37,736 bases of DNA from positions 1-37,736 of the forward strand of contig DYSK01000003.1 in NCBI GenBank assembly GCA_020718315.1, written 5' to 3'. The translations under genes and the position numbers were made by a program. Under the pieces are notes generated by a model that was given only the letters and a program-made list of their open reading frames with translations, did no database searches and was not told where the DNA came from. The DNA comes from Draconibacterium orientale. GTDB lineage: Bacteria; Bacteroidota; Bacteroidia; Bacteroidales; UBA12170. Positions within the stretch are counted from its first letter, which is position 1. Every line of letters starts with the position of its first letter. Shown here one piece after another: positions 7,715 to 16,589 of the stretch.

Positions 7715-8227
7715 ATGTTAAAAAAATTTATTCTCATCGCTAGCGTGGCGCTATTTTCTTTAGGCAGTCAAGCTCAATATGTTTTCGACGAAGGCGATAT
7801 TGCCATCAATGCAGGTTTTGGATTTCTGTCGGTCGATGGCTTACTTCCGTCGATAAATGTAAGTGCAGAATTGGGTTTAATTCCTACCGGAGATATAGGC
7901 GTAATCTCAGCCGGCGGCGCAGTTGAATACAAATATTCCGAATTGTTGGGATACAATTATCATCAATTCTCCATTGGGCCACGTGCAGCTTGGCATCTAA
8001 AATTACCTTTTCTTGAAAATTCCAACTATGATTTGTATGCCGGAATAGGTCTTGGTTTGCATGTATATAGTGTTTACAACGGAATTGGCCTTGACCCCAA
8101 AATAGGTCCTTATATGGAAGCTTTTGCGGGCGGAAGAATGATGTTTGACGATACTTTTGGCGTATTTGCCGAATTGGGTGGCGGCTCCGTTGCGGCTATA
8201 AAAGCCGGACTGACTATGCGATTATAG
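7715..8227 (+). CDS. Small outer-membrane beta-barrel protein
   Basis: This 170-residue exported protein has the signal peptide MLKKFILIASVALFSLGSQAQ. The rest alternates short amphipathic strands rich in Gly/Tyr/Phe (DIAINAGFGFLSV, VEYKYSELLGY, YDLYAGIGLGLHVYSVYNGI, FGVFAELGGGSVAAIKAGL) and ends in an aromatic/hydrophobic strand (MRL at the terminus). Size and pattern fit an eight-stranded OmpX/OmpA-barrel type porin-like protein of the outer membrane. It has its own promoter and overlaps the convergent hemW gene by 6 bp at the stop codons. No specific ligand or function can be read from it. Confidence 0.78.
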   Translation: MLKKFILIASVALFSLGSQAQYVFDEGDIAINAGFGFLSVDGLLPSINVSAELGLIPTGDIGVISAGGAVEYKYSELLGYNYHQFSIGPRAAWHLKLPFLENSNYDLYAGIGLGLHVYSVYNGIGLDPKIGPYMEAFAGGRMMFDDTFGVFAELGGGSVAAIKAGLTMRL

Positions 8228-9361
8228 ATTCTCGTGTAAGCGAAAAAAATCGGCGGCAATCCCGTCGGCAAAAAACAAACCTTTTTCACTTAGAAAATAG
8301 CGGTCAGTGCTTTCGAGCATTTGGCCGCTGTTTATATATTTCTTCGCCATCAATTCAAATTCCTGAACCCACAAAAAATCGAAAGTTTGTTTTAGATATT
8401 GAATGTCGACGCCCCATTTTGTCCGCAATCCCGTCATAATGCTTTCGTTCCATTGATCGCGTAGGCTGAGAGTCTCCGTTTCGGAAGGAATGTTCCCAAC
8501 TCTCAATTGTTCGATATAGGTGTTGATGTGCGACACATTCCACGAGCGAGAATGTGAATTGAATGAATGGGCTGATGGGCCAATACCCAAATATTTATTC
8601 CGCATCCAATAATTGGTATTGTGAATGGCATATTTCTGGTTAAAAGCAAAGTTCGAAATTTCGTATTGTTCGAGGCTGTTTTGCTTGGCAAACTCCAATA
8701 ATAACTTGAACTGTTCTTCACTTTGTACATCACTGGGCGCCGCATATTTCCCTTTCTTAATCAGCAAATCATAAGCTGTATTTTCTTCCCTTGTCAAGCT
8801 ATAGGCCGAAAGATGATCTATCTGCAAGGAGCGAAAAACGGCTAAATTTTTCAACCAACTGTCAGTGCTACTGATTGGAATACCATATATCAAGTCGATG
8901 CTCATCGAAGAAAAGCCGACATCATGAGCTCGTTTCAATATGTCCATTGCATCTTTTCCCGTGTGCAAACGATTCAAATAATGCAGTTCGTTGTCGTGGA
9001 AACTTTGAATGCCAATACTTAAGCGGTTTACGGGGCTTTGCTTTAGTATTTGCAAATAGTCCAGATTGAGGTCGTCGGGATTGGCCTCAAAAGTAATTTC
9101 GGCAGTTTTCGTTACCGGAAAAACGCGATGAATTTGTTCAAACAGGGAGTGAAGTTCTTTCTCTGTCAAAAGGCTGGGCGTTCCGCCACCAAAATAAATA
9201 CTTTCCAATTCCTCTCCGTTCAAATAGTCTTTTTGCAACGCTATTTCCTTGAGAAGCATTTCGACCAATTGCGGCTTTTGTTGAACATTGGCTTGCGAAT
9301 AGAAATTGCAATAGTGGCATTTTCGTTTGCAAAAAGGTATATGTAGATAAAGCCCGGCCAT
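8222..9361 (-). CDS. hemW: Radical SAM heme chaperone HemW
   Basis: This 379-residue cytoplasmic radical-SAM protein has the cluster motif IPFCKRKCHYCNFYS, in which Cys11, Cys15 and Cys18 hold the 4Fe-4S cluster. Residue 20 is Phe rather than the extra Cys that marks true HemN coproporphyrinogen dehydrogenases, so it is HemW-type, which binds and delivers heme. ESIYFGGGTPSLL and ITFEANPDDL are typical of the SAM domain, with RLSIGIQSFHDNELHYLNR and SIDLIYGIP later. The C-terminal HemN-like domain (about 290-379) contains MTGLRTKWGVD. The gene is convergent with the barrel gene and divergent from the S46 peptidase gene. Confidence 0.92.
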   Translation of the reverse strand: MAGLYLHIPFCKRKCHYCNFYSQANVQQKPQLVEMLLKEIALQKDYLNGEELESIYFGGGTPSLLTEKELHSLFEQIHRVFPVTKTAEITFEANPDDLNLDYLQILKQSPVNRLSIGIQSFHDNELHYLNRLHTGKDAMDILKRAHDVGFSSMSIDLIYGIPISSTDSWLKNLAVFRSLQIDHLSAYSLTREENTAYDLLIKKGKYAAPSDVQSEEQFKLLLEFAKQNSLEQYEISNFAFNQKYAIHNTNYWMRNKYLGIGPSAHSFNSHSRSWNVSHINTYIEQLRVGNIPSETETLSLRDQWNESIMTGLRTKWGVDIQYLKQTFDFLWVQEFELMAKKYINSGQMLESTDRYFLSEKGLFFADGIAADFFRLHENL

Positions 9362-9708
9362 TTTAATTGCAATGATACGGTTTTATTTAGATGGAAAATA
9401 GGCAATTTTGCTAAGAATGAGGATTTTAGACTGTTGGCGTTCGTTATTGTACGGTTCAAAGAGAATAAAAAATTGGTTTTCAGCAGATTTGGAATCGGAA
9501 ATTTATTTGTGGATTTAAAAAAACCATTTAATTTTCAGCTCTAATTGAATAAGTTTATCGATTAAAGATTAAATTTGCTTCAATTCTAAAATACAAATCA
9601 TTTTTCTTAAACAAAACCAGAACAGAAGTGTGCGAGCGCATTTGAAATAGAACAAAGGCGAAATTGATTGCTGCTTCTTTCAACGAATTAAAAACAAATC
9701 AACAACAG
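9362..9708 (+). other. Intergenic region between hemW and the S46 peptidase gene
   Basis: This divergent 347-bp AT-rich spacer has one convincing element on the + strand (promoter at 9545-9577). I see no RNA gene, repeat or credible small ORF. The hemW promoter must lie near 9362-9480 but no clear TAnnTTTG is present on that strand. Confidence 0.6.
9545..9577 (+). promoter_or_regulatory. Putative promoter for the S46 peptidase gene
   Basis: TAAATTTG at 9570-9577 matches TAnnTTTG exactly; TTG at 9545-9547 lies 22 nt upstream. The leader would be about 125 nt. Confidence 0.5.
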
Positions 9709-11865
9709 ATGAAAAAAGTACTCGTTTTTATTTTTGTGCTTGCTCTTGGGTTTCAATCCAGAGTGAAAGCCGATGAGGGCATGTGGGTTCCAATGTTTCT
9801 CAAACAATTAAACATCAAAGACATGCAGAAACAGGGATTTAAGCTTTCTGCAGAAGATATTTACAGCATCAATAAGGCAAGTCTGAAAGATGCTATTATT
9901 ATTTTTGGCGGCGGATGTACAGGTGAAATTGTATCGCCCGAAGGGCTCATTTTTACCAATCACCATTGCGGTTATGGCTCTATTCAGAAAGTAAGCACAA
10001 TCGAACACGATTATCTTAGAGATGGATTCTGGTCGAAAAGCAAAGACGAGGAAATTGCCATTGATGGGCTTACGGTTAAATTTATGAAAAGCATGAGCGA
10101 TGTAACGACTCAAATGCTCAAAGGAATAAGTGAAACCACCACCGAGAGCGAACGCGCCGAAATCTTGGCCAAAAACGAAAAAGCACTCCTCGACGAAGCA
10201 ACAAAAGGAAATCATTATCAAGCCATTATTCGCAATTTCTTTGCTGGAAACGAGTTTTATATGGTTGTTTATGAGGTTTTTACCGATATCCGATTGGTAG
10301 GAACACCGCCCGAAGCAGTTGGTAAGTTTGGTGCCGATACCGACAATTGGATGTGGCCACGTCATACAGGCGATTTTTCTATCTTCCGTGTTTATACCGC
10401 TCCTGATGGAAGTCCGGCTACTTATTCCAAAGAAAATGTGCCCATGAAATCGAAATGGCATCTTCCAATCTCTATCAAAGATACCAAACCGGGCGATTTT
10501 GCTTTTATAATGGGAAATCCCGGAAGTACACAACGCTATTTGACTTCTTATGGAATAGATTTAGCTATCAACGAAAGCAATCCTACGATTGTAAAAATAC
10601 GCACTGTAAAATTGGATATTATGCGCGAATTCATGGACTCCGATCCTAAAATTCGTCTGCAATATGCTTCCAAATTTGCCGGAATTGCAAACTATTGGAA
10701 ATATTTCCAAGGACAAACAAAAGCATTGAAAGCGAACAAAGTAGCCGATGTAAAACGTCAGATTGAAGCTGAATTTCAGGCTTGGGCCGATGCCGACCAA
10801 ACGCGTAAAGCTAAATACGGCACTGTTTTGGCCGATTATCAAGAGGCGTATAAGACGATGAAAGAATTTACGAAAAGCAATGTTTATTTTACTGAAGCTC
10901 TTTTGCGTGGCTCCGAAATGATGCCATTTGCCGGCCGTTTTGCACAACTTGGAACTCTTTTGGCCGAAGATACAGTTGATCAAGTAAAAGTGGACGCTGC
11001 CATTGCCAAATTGAGAGCCGGTGCAGCAAACCATTTTAAAGATTACAACAAGGAATTGGATCAGAAATTATTCGCCGAAACAATGCGTTTGGCTTATTGG
11101 GGAATCGCTTCTGATAAATTGCCCTCCACAATGACCAATCATACAAAAAAATTCGAAGGCGATTTTTCAGCTTGGGCAGACGAAATGTATTCGAACTCCA
11201 GCTTTATCTCAATTGAAAAAGTGAATGAGTTGTTGGACAACCCTACAGCCGATAAAATTAACAAAGATTGCGCCGTAAAAACATGGAACAATCTATTCGA
11301 AAGCTATCGCGCTCTGCAGCCCAAAGTAAAACCCATCAGCGAAAAACTCGCAAAAGCCGAACGATTGTATGTTGCCGGATTACGCGAAAAAGATCCAAAC
11401 AAGAAATATTATCCGGATGCTAATTTTACGATGCGTTTGACTTATGGCAAAATTGGCGGCTATCGCGCTGCCGATGCGGTTGATTATAAATTCTACACTA
11501 CAACCGATGGTGTTTTAGAAAAAGAAGACGCCACAAATCCGGAGTTTGTAGTTCCAGCAAAATTGAAAGAGTTGATTCTGAAAAAAGATTTTGGTCAATA
11601 TGCCAATAGCAAAGGCGAAATGCCTGTCGGTTTCTTGAGCGATAACGATATTACCGGAGGCAATTCAGGAAGCCCGATAATGAATGCAAAAGGAGAACTT
11701 ATTGGCCTTGCTTTCGACGGAAACTGGGAAGCGATGAGTGGCGATATCTCTTTCGATAAAAACTTGCAAAAAACTATCAATGTGGACATCCGTTATGTTT
11801 TGTTTATCATCGAAAAATTGGGCGGCGCACAAAATATTATAAACGAACTGACCATCGTAAAATAA
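9709..11865 (+). CDS. S46-family dipeptidyl-peptidase, DPP7-like
   Basis: This 718-residue secreted serine peptidase removes dipeptides from peptide N-termini in the periplasm or at the cell surface. The signal peptide is MKKVLVFIFVLALGFQSRVKA, which fixes the start at 9709 rather than the TTG at 9664. The triad is visible: His85 or His86 in FTNHHCGYGSI, Asp222 in RHTGDFSIF, and Ser653 in GGNSGSP. N-terminal-amine recognition elements such as TDNWMWPRH are also present. In the S1 pocket the residue corresponding to position 673 of the Porphyromonas enzymes is Gly671 (LAFDGNWE), as in DPP7; DPP11 has Arg there for Asp/Glu. Preference for hydrophobic P1 residues is therefore inferred. A hairpin terminator follows the gene. 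With the C69 dipeptidase it suggests a peptide-consuming lifestyle. Confidence 0.95.
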   Translation: MKKVLVFIFVLALGFQSRVKADEGMWVPMFLKQLNIKDMQKQGFKLSAEDIYSINKASLKDAIIIFGGGCTGEIVSPEGLIFTNHHCGYGSIQKVSTIEHDYLRDGFWSKSKDEEIAIDGLTVKFMKSMSDVTTQMLKGISETTTESERAEILAKNEKALLDEATKGNHYQAIIRNFFAGNEFYMVVYEVFTDIRLVGTPPEAVGKFGADTDNWMWPRHTGDFSIFRVYTAPDGSPATYSKENVPMKSKWHLPISIKDTKPGDFAFIMGNPGSTQRYLTSYGIDLAINESNPTIVKIRTVKLDIMREFMDSDPKIRLQYASKFAGIANYWKYFQGQTKALKANKVADVKRQIEAEFQAWADADQTRKAKYGTVLADYQEAYKTMKEFTKSNVYFTEALLRGSEMMPFAGRFAQLGTLLAEDTVDQVKVDAAIAKLRAGAANHFKDYNKELDQKLFAETMRLAYWGIASDKLPSTMTNHTKKFEGDFSAWADEMYSNSSFISIEKVNELLDNPTADKINKDCAVKTWNNLFESYRALQPKVKPISEKLAKAERLYVAGLREKDPNKKYYPDANFTMRLTYGKIGGYRAADAVDYKFYTTTDGVLEKEDATNPEFVVPAKLKELILKKDFGQYANSKGEMPVGFLSDNDITGGNSGSPIMNAKGELIGLAFDGNWEAMSGDISFDKNLQKTINVDIRYVLFIIEKLGGAQNIINELTIVK

Positions 11866-11883
11866 GAACATTTGATAAAACAA

Positions 11884-11919
11884 AAAAGAGGCTGATTCAT
11901 TTCCAAATCAGCCTCTTTT
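11884..11919. terminator. Bidirectional rho-independent terminator
   Basis: A perfect 14-bp stem (AAAAGAGGCTGATT at 11884-11897 against 11906-11919) with an 8-nt loop is flanked by A-rich and T-rich sequence on the two sides. It lies between the convergent S46 peptidase and acyl-CoA dehydrogenase genes and should end both transcripts. Confidence 0.88.
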
Positions 11920-11953
11920 GGTTTTCTTGAAGTTTTGTAATATGCGAAGGTTT

Positions 11954-13648
11954 TTACGGATTCATTTCGTAAGCATCTACATTTGGAAACACATAATCTA
12001 CCCAAATTGTTTTTGTTCTGTTTTCGTCAACAGCCGGTTTTTGAATCATGCGCATACAATATTCCATTTGCTTTTCAGTACTGCTCGGTCTGTTGAACAT
12101 TTCCAAGGCAAACTTGCTAAAGTCGCGAACGATAAAATCGAAAATCTGATCGACCAAAACGGAATCTATTTTCATAATTTTCGCGTTTTCCAAAATCAAT
12201 TGAGCATAAGGAATCAATGTAAACATTTCGCCAATGGTGAGCATTACATCTACATTCTTTGTTTGCTCCAAAGTAGCCGGGGCTTTTACCAAAGTTTCTT
12301 TAAATAGGTTTACTTGTTTGCGGAAAATGGCGACATTGGGTAAATCGAACAAGTCCAATGCTTTGTTGAAATCGTGAAACTGAATTTTCCCCAATTCTCT
12401 TGTAGGTCCTTGTCGGAACAAAAATTCATCATCAGCGGCATCGCTGCGTTGCGGAATGTCGGCATATTCTTTCGGAACAAACAAAAAGTTTTGCATAAAT
12501 TTGATAATCAACGCGATATTTACATGAACTGTGCCTTCCAGCTTGGGCAGTGCGCGAATGTCGCGCGTAACCATTTCAAAAAAAGTATCTTTTTCAAAAC
12601 CTTTGGCCGCAATCACATCCCACATAAGATTTACTACTTCTTCCCCTTGAGTGGTTACTTTCATCTTCATTATTGGATCGTAGAGCATATAGCGGCGATC
12701 TTGCAAGGAAGCCGAGCGCATATAGTCGGCCGTGCGACTTGCATACAGTTTCATAGCCACCAATCGCGAATAGGCATCGGTAAACATACGTTTTACATGT
12801 GGAAAGTCCGTTACAAACATTCCATAAAGCTGACGTTTCGAAGCATGATTGATGGCTTCGTAAAAGGCGTGAGTACACATACCAATTGAGGCCCAGCCCA
12901 AATTGTATTTCCCGACATTTACGGTGTTAAGTGCATTGTCCCACGCTTGTTGGCCTTTGGCCAAAATATCCTCTTCACAAACCGGATAATCGCGCAAAGC
13001 ATATTCGCCCACATAATTTTGGCTGTTTACGGTATTCTTAACCAAATCGTATTTCGAATGCTGATAATTGGCTATAAAAAACACATATTCGTCGTTGTCG
13101 AGTTTGCCAAAAGTAGAAACCATATCGGCTCTGTTGGCGTTTCCGATATAATATTTCGAGCCGTTGGCCAGATAATTTCCGTCGGCTTGTTTCGATAGAC
13201 GCATTTCGCTGGAATACACATCAGCACCATGCGCTCTTTCCGACAATCCGAAGGCGAAAATTGAACCGGAACGCAACAATTTGGCTGCTTTTTGTTTTGC
13301 ATTTTCGTTTTCCGACATCCAAATAGGACCCAGACCCAATATGCTCACTTGCCAAGCGTACCAATAAGGCAAGCCATAAAATCCCAGAATTTCGTTGAAT
13401 TCTTGGATGCGCCACATGTCCCAGCGCGAATTCTTGTCGCCGTATTTGGCGGGCGTAAGCAGATCGGCAAAAATGCCTTCTTTTCCAATAAAATCAATAT
13501 ATTCTTGATACCAAGTGCGCTCTTGGTCGTCTTTTTTGATACTTGCTTTTCCTTTGTTTTCGAAAAAAGCAATGGTTTTTTCCATGATCTCTTCCGAGTG
13601 TTTATCAGGATAAAAACGTTTACGGTTTTTAGGATTTAGTAAAATCAT
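11954..13648 (-). CDS. Acyl-CoA dehydrogenase family flavoenzyme
   Basis: This 564-residue cytoplasmic protein has acyl-CoA dehydrogenase architecture. The N-terminal helical domain is at about 1-130. The beta domain contains FAFGLSERAHGADV and NGSKYYIGNANRADMVSTF, the flavin- and substrate-contacting segments. A C-terminal helical domain has YGMFVTDFPHVKRMFTDAYS and LPKLEGTVHVNIALI; Glu371 in LEGT is a plausible catalytic base. It is longer than a typical acyl-CoA dehydrogenase (about 380-400) and resembles the longer acyl-CoA dehydrogenase/oxidase-like group with an extra C-terminal helical extension (about 450-564). No other fatty-acid oxidation gene is adjacent, so the substrate is unknown. 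It has its own -7 box at 13674-13681 and ends at a shared terminator. Confidence 0.85.
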   Translation of the reverse strand: MILLNPKNRKRFYPDKHSEEIMEKTIAFFENKGKASIKKDDQERTWYQEYIDFIGKEGIFADLLTPAKYGDKNSRWDMWRIQEFNEILGFYGLPYWYAWQVSILGLGPIWMSENENAKQKAAKLLRSGSIFAFGLSERAHGADVYSSEMRLSKQADGNYLANGSKYYIGNANRADMVSTFGKLDNDEYVFFIANYQHSKYDLVKNTVNSQNYVGEYALRDYPVCEEDILAKGQQAWDNALNTVNVGKYNLGWASIGMCTHAFYEAINHASKRQLYGMFVTDFPHVKRMFTDAYSRLVAMKLYASRTADYMRSASLQDRRYMLYDPIMKMKVTTQGEEVVNLMWDVIAAKGFEKDTFFEMVTRDIRALPKLEGTVHVNIALIIKFMQNFLFVPKEYADIPQRSDAADDEFLFRQGPTRELGKIQFHDFNKALDLFDLPNVAIFRKQVNLFKETLVKAPATLEQTKNVDVMLTIGEMFTLIPYAQLILENAKIMKIDSVLVDQIFDFIVRDFSKFALEMFNRPSSTEKQMEYCMRMIQKPAVDENRTKTIWVDYVFPNVDAYEMNP

Positions 13649-13673
13649 AAAGCTTGTCTGTTTATTTTATTTT

Positions 13674-13681
13674 CAAAGTTA
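13674..13681 (-). promoter_or_regulatory. Putative -7 box for the acyl-CoA dehydrogenase gene
   Basis: On the reverse strand this reads TAACTTTG, an exact TAnnTTTG, 25 bp before the ATG at 13648. No good TTTG appears at the -33 position. Confidence 0.4.
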
Positions 13682-13789
13682 AATAAAATTCACCAATTCC
13701 CTATGCATGCATTGTATTATTTATTCAAAAAATAATCCGAAATACAAGAAGGATTGAAGTCGAAAAGCTATAAATGAGAAAATGAAGAC

Positions 13790-14593
13790 TTAAGAAGTTT
13801 TCTTTTTTGTAGCAAGAGCAACCAAATAACCACCAAACAATATCAAAGGAATGCTCAACCACTGGCCCATATTCAACGCCATGCCGTCTTCAAAAGCGAC
13901 CTGATTTTCTTTCAAAAACTCAATGAGGAAACGCATTCCCCAAATACCAATCATAAAAACGCCGGTAAGATATGCCACGGGTGGTTTTCCGGCTTTTTTG
14001 TAAAAATACCAAATCAGATAAGCAAAGATAAGAAGATAGGAAAGACCTTCGTAGATCTGTGTTGGGTGATGAGGCAAAACTTCCGTTCCGGGAGCAAAGG
14101 CACGATAAAATTTAAAACCCCAAGGCAAATCTGTAACGTGACCAAAAATTTCGGAATTAATCAGATTTCCCATCCGAATAAAAAATCCGGCCAAAGCAAC
14201 CACAATGGCAATCCGGTCTGTAACCCAGAAATAATTTAGCTTTTCCCGATATGCAAATATGCCCAAAGCAGTTAGGATGCCAATGGCTGCACCATGACTG
14301 GCAAGACCGCCTTCCCAAATATATAAAATCTTAATTGGGTCGGCCAAATAGTAGGCAGGTTCGTAGAAAAAAATATGTCCTAATCGAGCGCCAAGAATTG
14401 TTCCAACAAGCATATAGGTCGAGATTCGATCGAGGGCACTTTCAGGAAGTTTGGCCATCTTGAAAAACTTACCCATCAGGATATATCCAAAAAAGAAAGA
14501 CGCAGCAAACAGCAATCCGTACCAGCGCACTTCCCAATTCCCTATGCTAAATATTTGAGGGGGAACATTCCAATCAATGAAAGATAGAATCAT
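13790..14593 (-). CDS. lgt: Prolipoprotein diacylglyceryl transferase Lgt
   Basis: This 267-residue inner-membrane enzyme transfers diacylglyceryl from phosphatidylglycerol to the lipobox cysteine of prolipoproteins. It has about seven helices. Hallmarks are EVRWYGLLFAASF near residue 21, GGLASHGAAIGIL around 95-107 with the essential His, FIRMGNLINSEIFG around 138-151 with the conserved Arg and Asn, and HHPTQIYEGLSYLL near 175-188. Length is normal. It provides the first step for lipoproteins encoded in this window (M23 lipoprotein, Rieske-like lipoprotein, Wza-like protein). It lies 124 bp downstream of the glycosyltransferase gene on the same strand; they may or may not be cotranscribed. 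Confidence 0.96.
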   Translation of the reverse strand: MILSFIDWNVPPQIFSIGNWEVRWYGLLFAASFFFGYILMGKFFKMAKLPESALDRISTYMLVGTILGARLGHIFFYEPAYYLADPIKILYIWEGGLASHGAAIGILTALGIFAYREKLNYFWVTDRIAIVVALAGFFIRMGNLINSEIFGHVTDLPWGFKFYRAFAPGTEVLPHHPTQIYEGLSYLLIFAYLIWYFYKKAGKPPVAYLTGVFMIGIWGMRFLIEFLKENQVAFEDGMALNMGQWLSIPLILFGGYLVALATKKKTS

Positions 14594-14717
14594 AGCAATT
14601 ATTTTTTAGCAAAAATGCAGTTTTTTTTTTAATGCCCAATTTGATTTTTCGATCATAAGAACAATTTAATGAAAGAAAGTTTCTTTTCATTTTCAACAAG
14701 TAGATTCTGCCTCTTTA

Positions 14718-16394
14718 TTACCAAAAAGTTCGATAAAAGCGTTTAAACGAATTTTTATATTGGGAATAATTAGAAAGAGAAATTTTATCGGGATAGGCGT
14801 TTTTATAGGGTTTGCCCATTTGCAAGATTTCGGTGTAAAATGTTTTGGCGGTCATTCCCCATTTCTGCAGAAAAAGGACACTTCCTCGGTTTACTTGATC
14901 ATTTTTTTTCATTTTGCGGGTAGTTCGTTCGCCAAAGTGATACACTTTGCTCTTGCCAACGCCATAAAACTCTCGAACGCCGGCTTTGCAGAGCTTCATC
15001 GAAAAATCGGGATCCGAATAAAATCCTGGATAAAACTCCAAGCTATATCCGCCAACTAAATCCCATATATTTTTGTGGACCACATTGGGCGGCCACGAGC
15101 CCCCTTGCCAGTTGGTGATTTCAAAGTCGTTCTGCTCGCTTAGAAGTTTTTCTTCATCAAAAGTTTCTACAGAGGTTCCATAATTTCTGATTACGGAAAT
15201 GTAGTTTGGATTGTTGTTTTTTTGTGGTTCAACAAGGCTGGACGAGAGAAAGAAATAGTCGGTATCGAGCGATCGGATTTCGTTTAGCAGCATTTTGTCC
15301 CATTCGGGATAAACATACATATCGTCGTTCATATATACGATGTAGTCGGCTTTTACGGCCGGACGACAAGCGTTTACGGCAAAACTCACTCCCATATTCG
15401 TTTTGGAGTGAATAAAATCAATATCTTGTTGCGTTTCAACCCATTCCAATGTTCCGTCGGTTCCTTCATTTATTGCCAAAATGATTTGATTGTTGAAGGT
15501 TGAATTCTTTCGAAGACTGTAAAGGCAAAGCTGAAGGTATTCTAAATTATTCCATGTGGGAATAATGATCGAAAACCCATCACTGTTTTTAGATCTGATT
15601 TTTTCCGAAAATTCGACCTCCGTAATTTTATAGCCGGTTTTTGCCGATTTGTTCAGCTCCAAAAGGCGTTTGTATTTTTTAAAAGTTGCTACCGCTGAAA
15701 TTTTTGCTATCTTGAATCCTATATTTCCATCTAAAAAGCCAAATTTGATAATATAATCGCGGATAAACTTGATGAGTGCTCTGAAATAAATGGAAAATAA
15801 GGAAACTTTCCGGTTGGCCTCAAATAATTCTTGAGCCGACATAAAGGCGTATTTTTCCGTTCTTTCCCAATGTTCGTCTTCCGTATAATAAGAATAGTGA
15901 AGCAAATCGCCTTCCAGCGTGCTGGCTTCTTCGCCCGGAAAAAGAACGAACTTCTCATGTACATATTTTCCCTCCCATCGGCCGCAACCTTTTTTGTAGA
16001 GCCGCAATTTTAGATCGGGATACCAACCGCTGTAGCGAATCCATTTACCACAATAATTGGTTTTTCGAGCAACGTAATAACCCGATTCAACCCAGTTTTT
16101 TTTGAGTTGGAGTATTGATTGTTGAAGCTCTTCGCTGAGGGCTTCGTCTGCATCGATTGCTAAAATAAAATCGTGTTGTGCCAGACTCTCAACATAAAGG
16201 CGTGCTTTCACATAGCCTTCAAAAACTTTTTGCTCTACCTTGGCTCCAAAATGCGCGGCTATCTCGAGTGTTTTATCTGTCGAAAGCGAATCAAGAAGTA
16301 CGATTTCGTCGGCAATAGACTGAACAGACGCCAAACAGCGCGCAAGATTTCGTTCTTCGTTTAAAGTAATGACAATAACAGATAATTTGAGCAT
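14718..16394 (-). CDS. Two-domain family-2 glycosyltransferase (WaaE-like domain plus second GT2 domain)
   Basis: This 558-residue protein is built from two GT-A glycosyltransferase domains. Domain 1 (about 1-250) starts LSVIVITLNEERNLARCLAS and has DEIVLLDSLSTDKT and a DxD in LAIDADEALSEE. Its tail YSGWYPDLKLRLYKKG, followed by VHEKF, is characteristic of the WaaE/KdtX-like branch that adds sugars to lipopolysaccharide core. Domain 2 (about 272-530) restarts with GFSIIIPTWNNLEYLQLCL and continues with TDGTLEWV. It has an acidic metal motif in YIVYMNDDMYV and a Trp-Gly region GGSWPPNVVHKNIWDLVGG. Both metal motifs look intact, so two sequential sugar additions are possible. It is cytoplasmic or membrane-associated, probably making lipopolysaccharide or another surface glycan. 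Sugar specificity cannot be read. Confidence 0.88.
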   Translation of the reverse strand: MLKLSVIVITLNEERNLARCLASVQSIADEIVLLDSLSTDKTLEIAAHFGAKVEQKVFEGYVKARLYVESLAQHDFILAIDADEALSEELQQSILQLKKNWVESGYYVARKTNYCGKWIRYSGWYPDLKLRLYKKGCGRWEGKYVHEKFVLFPGEEASTLEGDLLHYSYYTEDEHWERTEKYAFMSAQELFEANRKVSLFSIYFRALIKFIRDYIIKFGFLDGNIGFKIAKISAVATFKKYKRLLELNKSAKTGYKITEVEFSEKIRSKNSDGFSIIIPTWNNLEYLQLCLYSLRKNSTFNNQIILAINEGTDGTLEWVETQQDIDFIHSKTNMGVSFAVNACRPAVKADYIVYMNDDMYVYPEWDKMLLNEIRSLDTDYFFLSSSLVEPQKNNNPNYISVIRNYGTSVETFDEEKLLSEQNDFEITNWQGGSWPPNVVHKNIWDLVGGYSLEFYPGFYSDPDFSMKLCKAGVREFYGVGKSKVYHFGERTTRKMKKNDQVNRGSVLFLQKWGMTAKTFYTEILQMGKPYKNAYPDKISLSNYSQYKNSFKRFYRTFW

Positions 16395-16589
16395 ATTGGA
16401 CGGTTACATGTTTAAAGTCTGATATCAAAGCTTTTACAGACTATTTTGCTATTCGTTTAGATTAATCATCAGGTCCTCAATGGTAGGACATCGAAAATGC
16501 TAATGTAGTGCAATTTGACCGAATGGCGATACGCGAACACGAATAGTTTCATTCCTTTTTTTTAGTACTTTCGTAGCCAACGAATTTTT

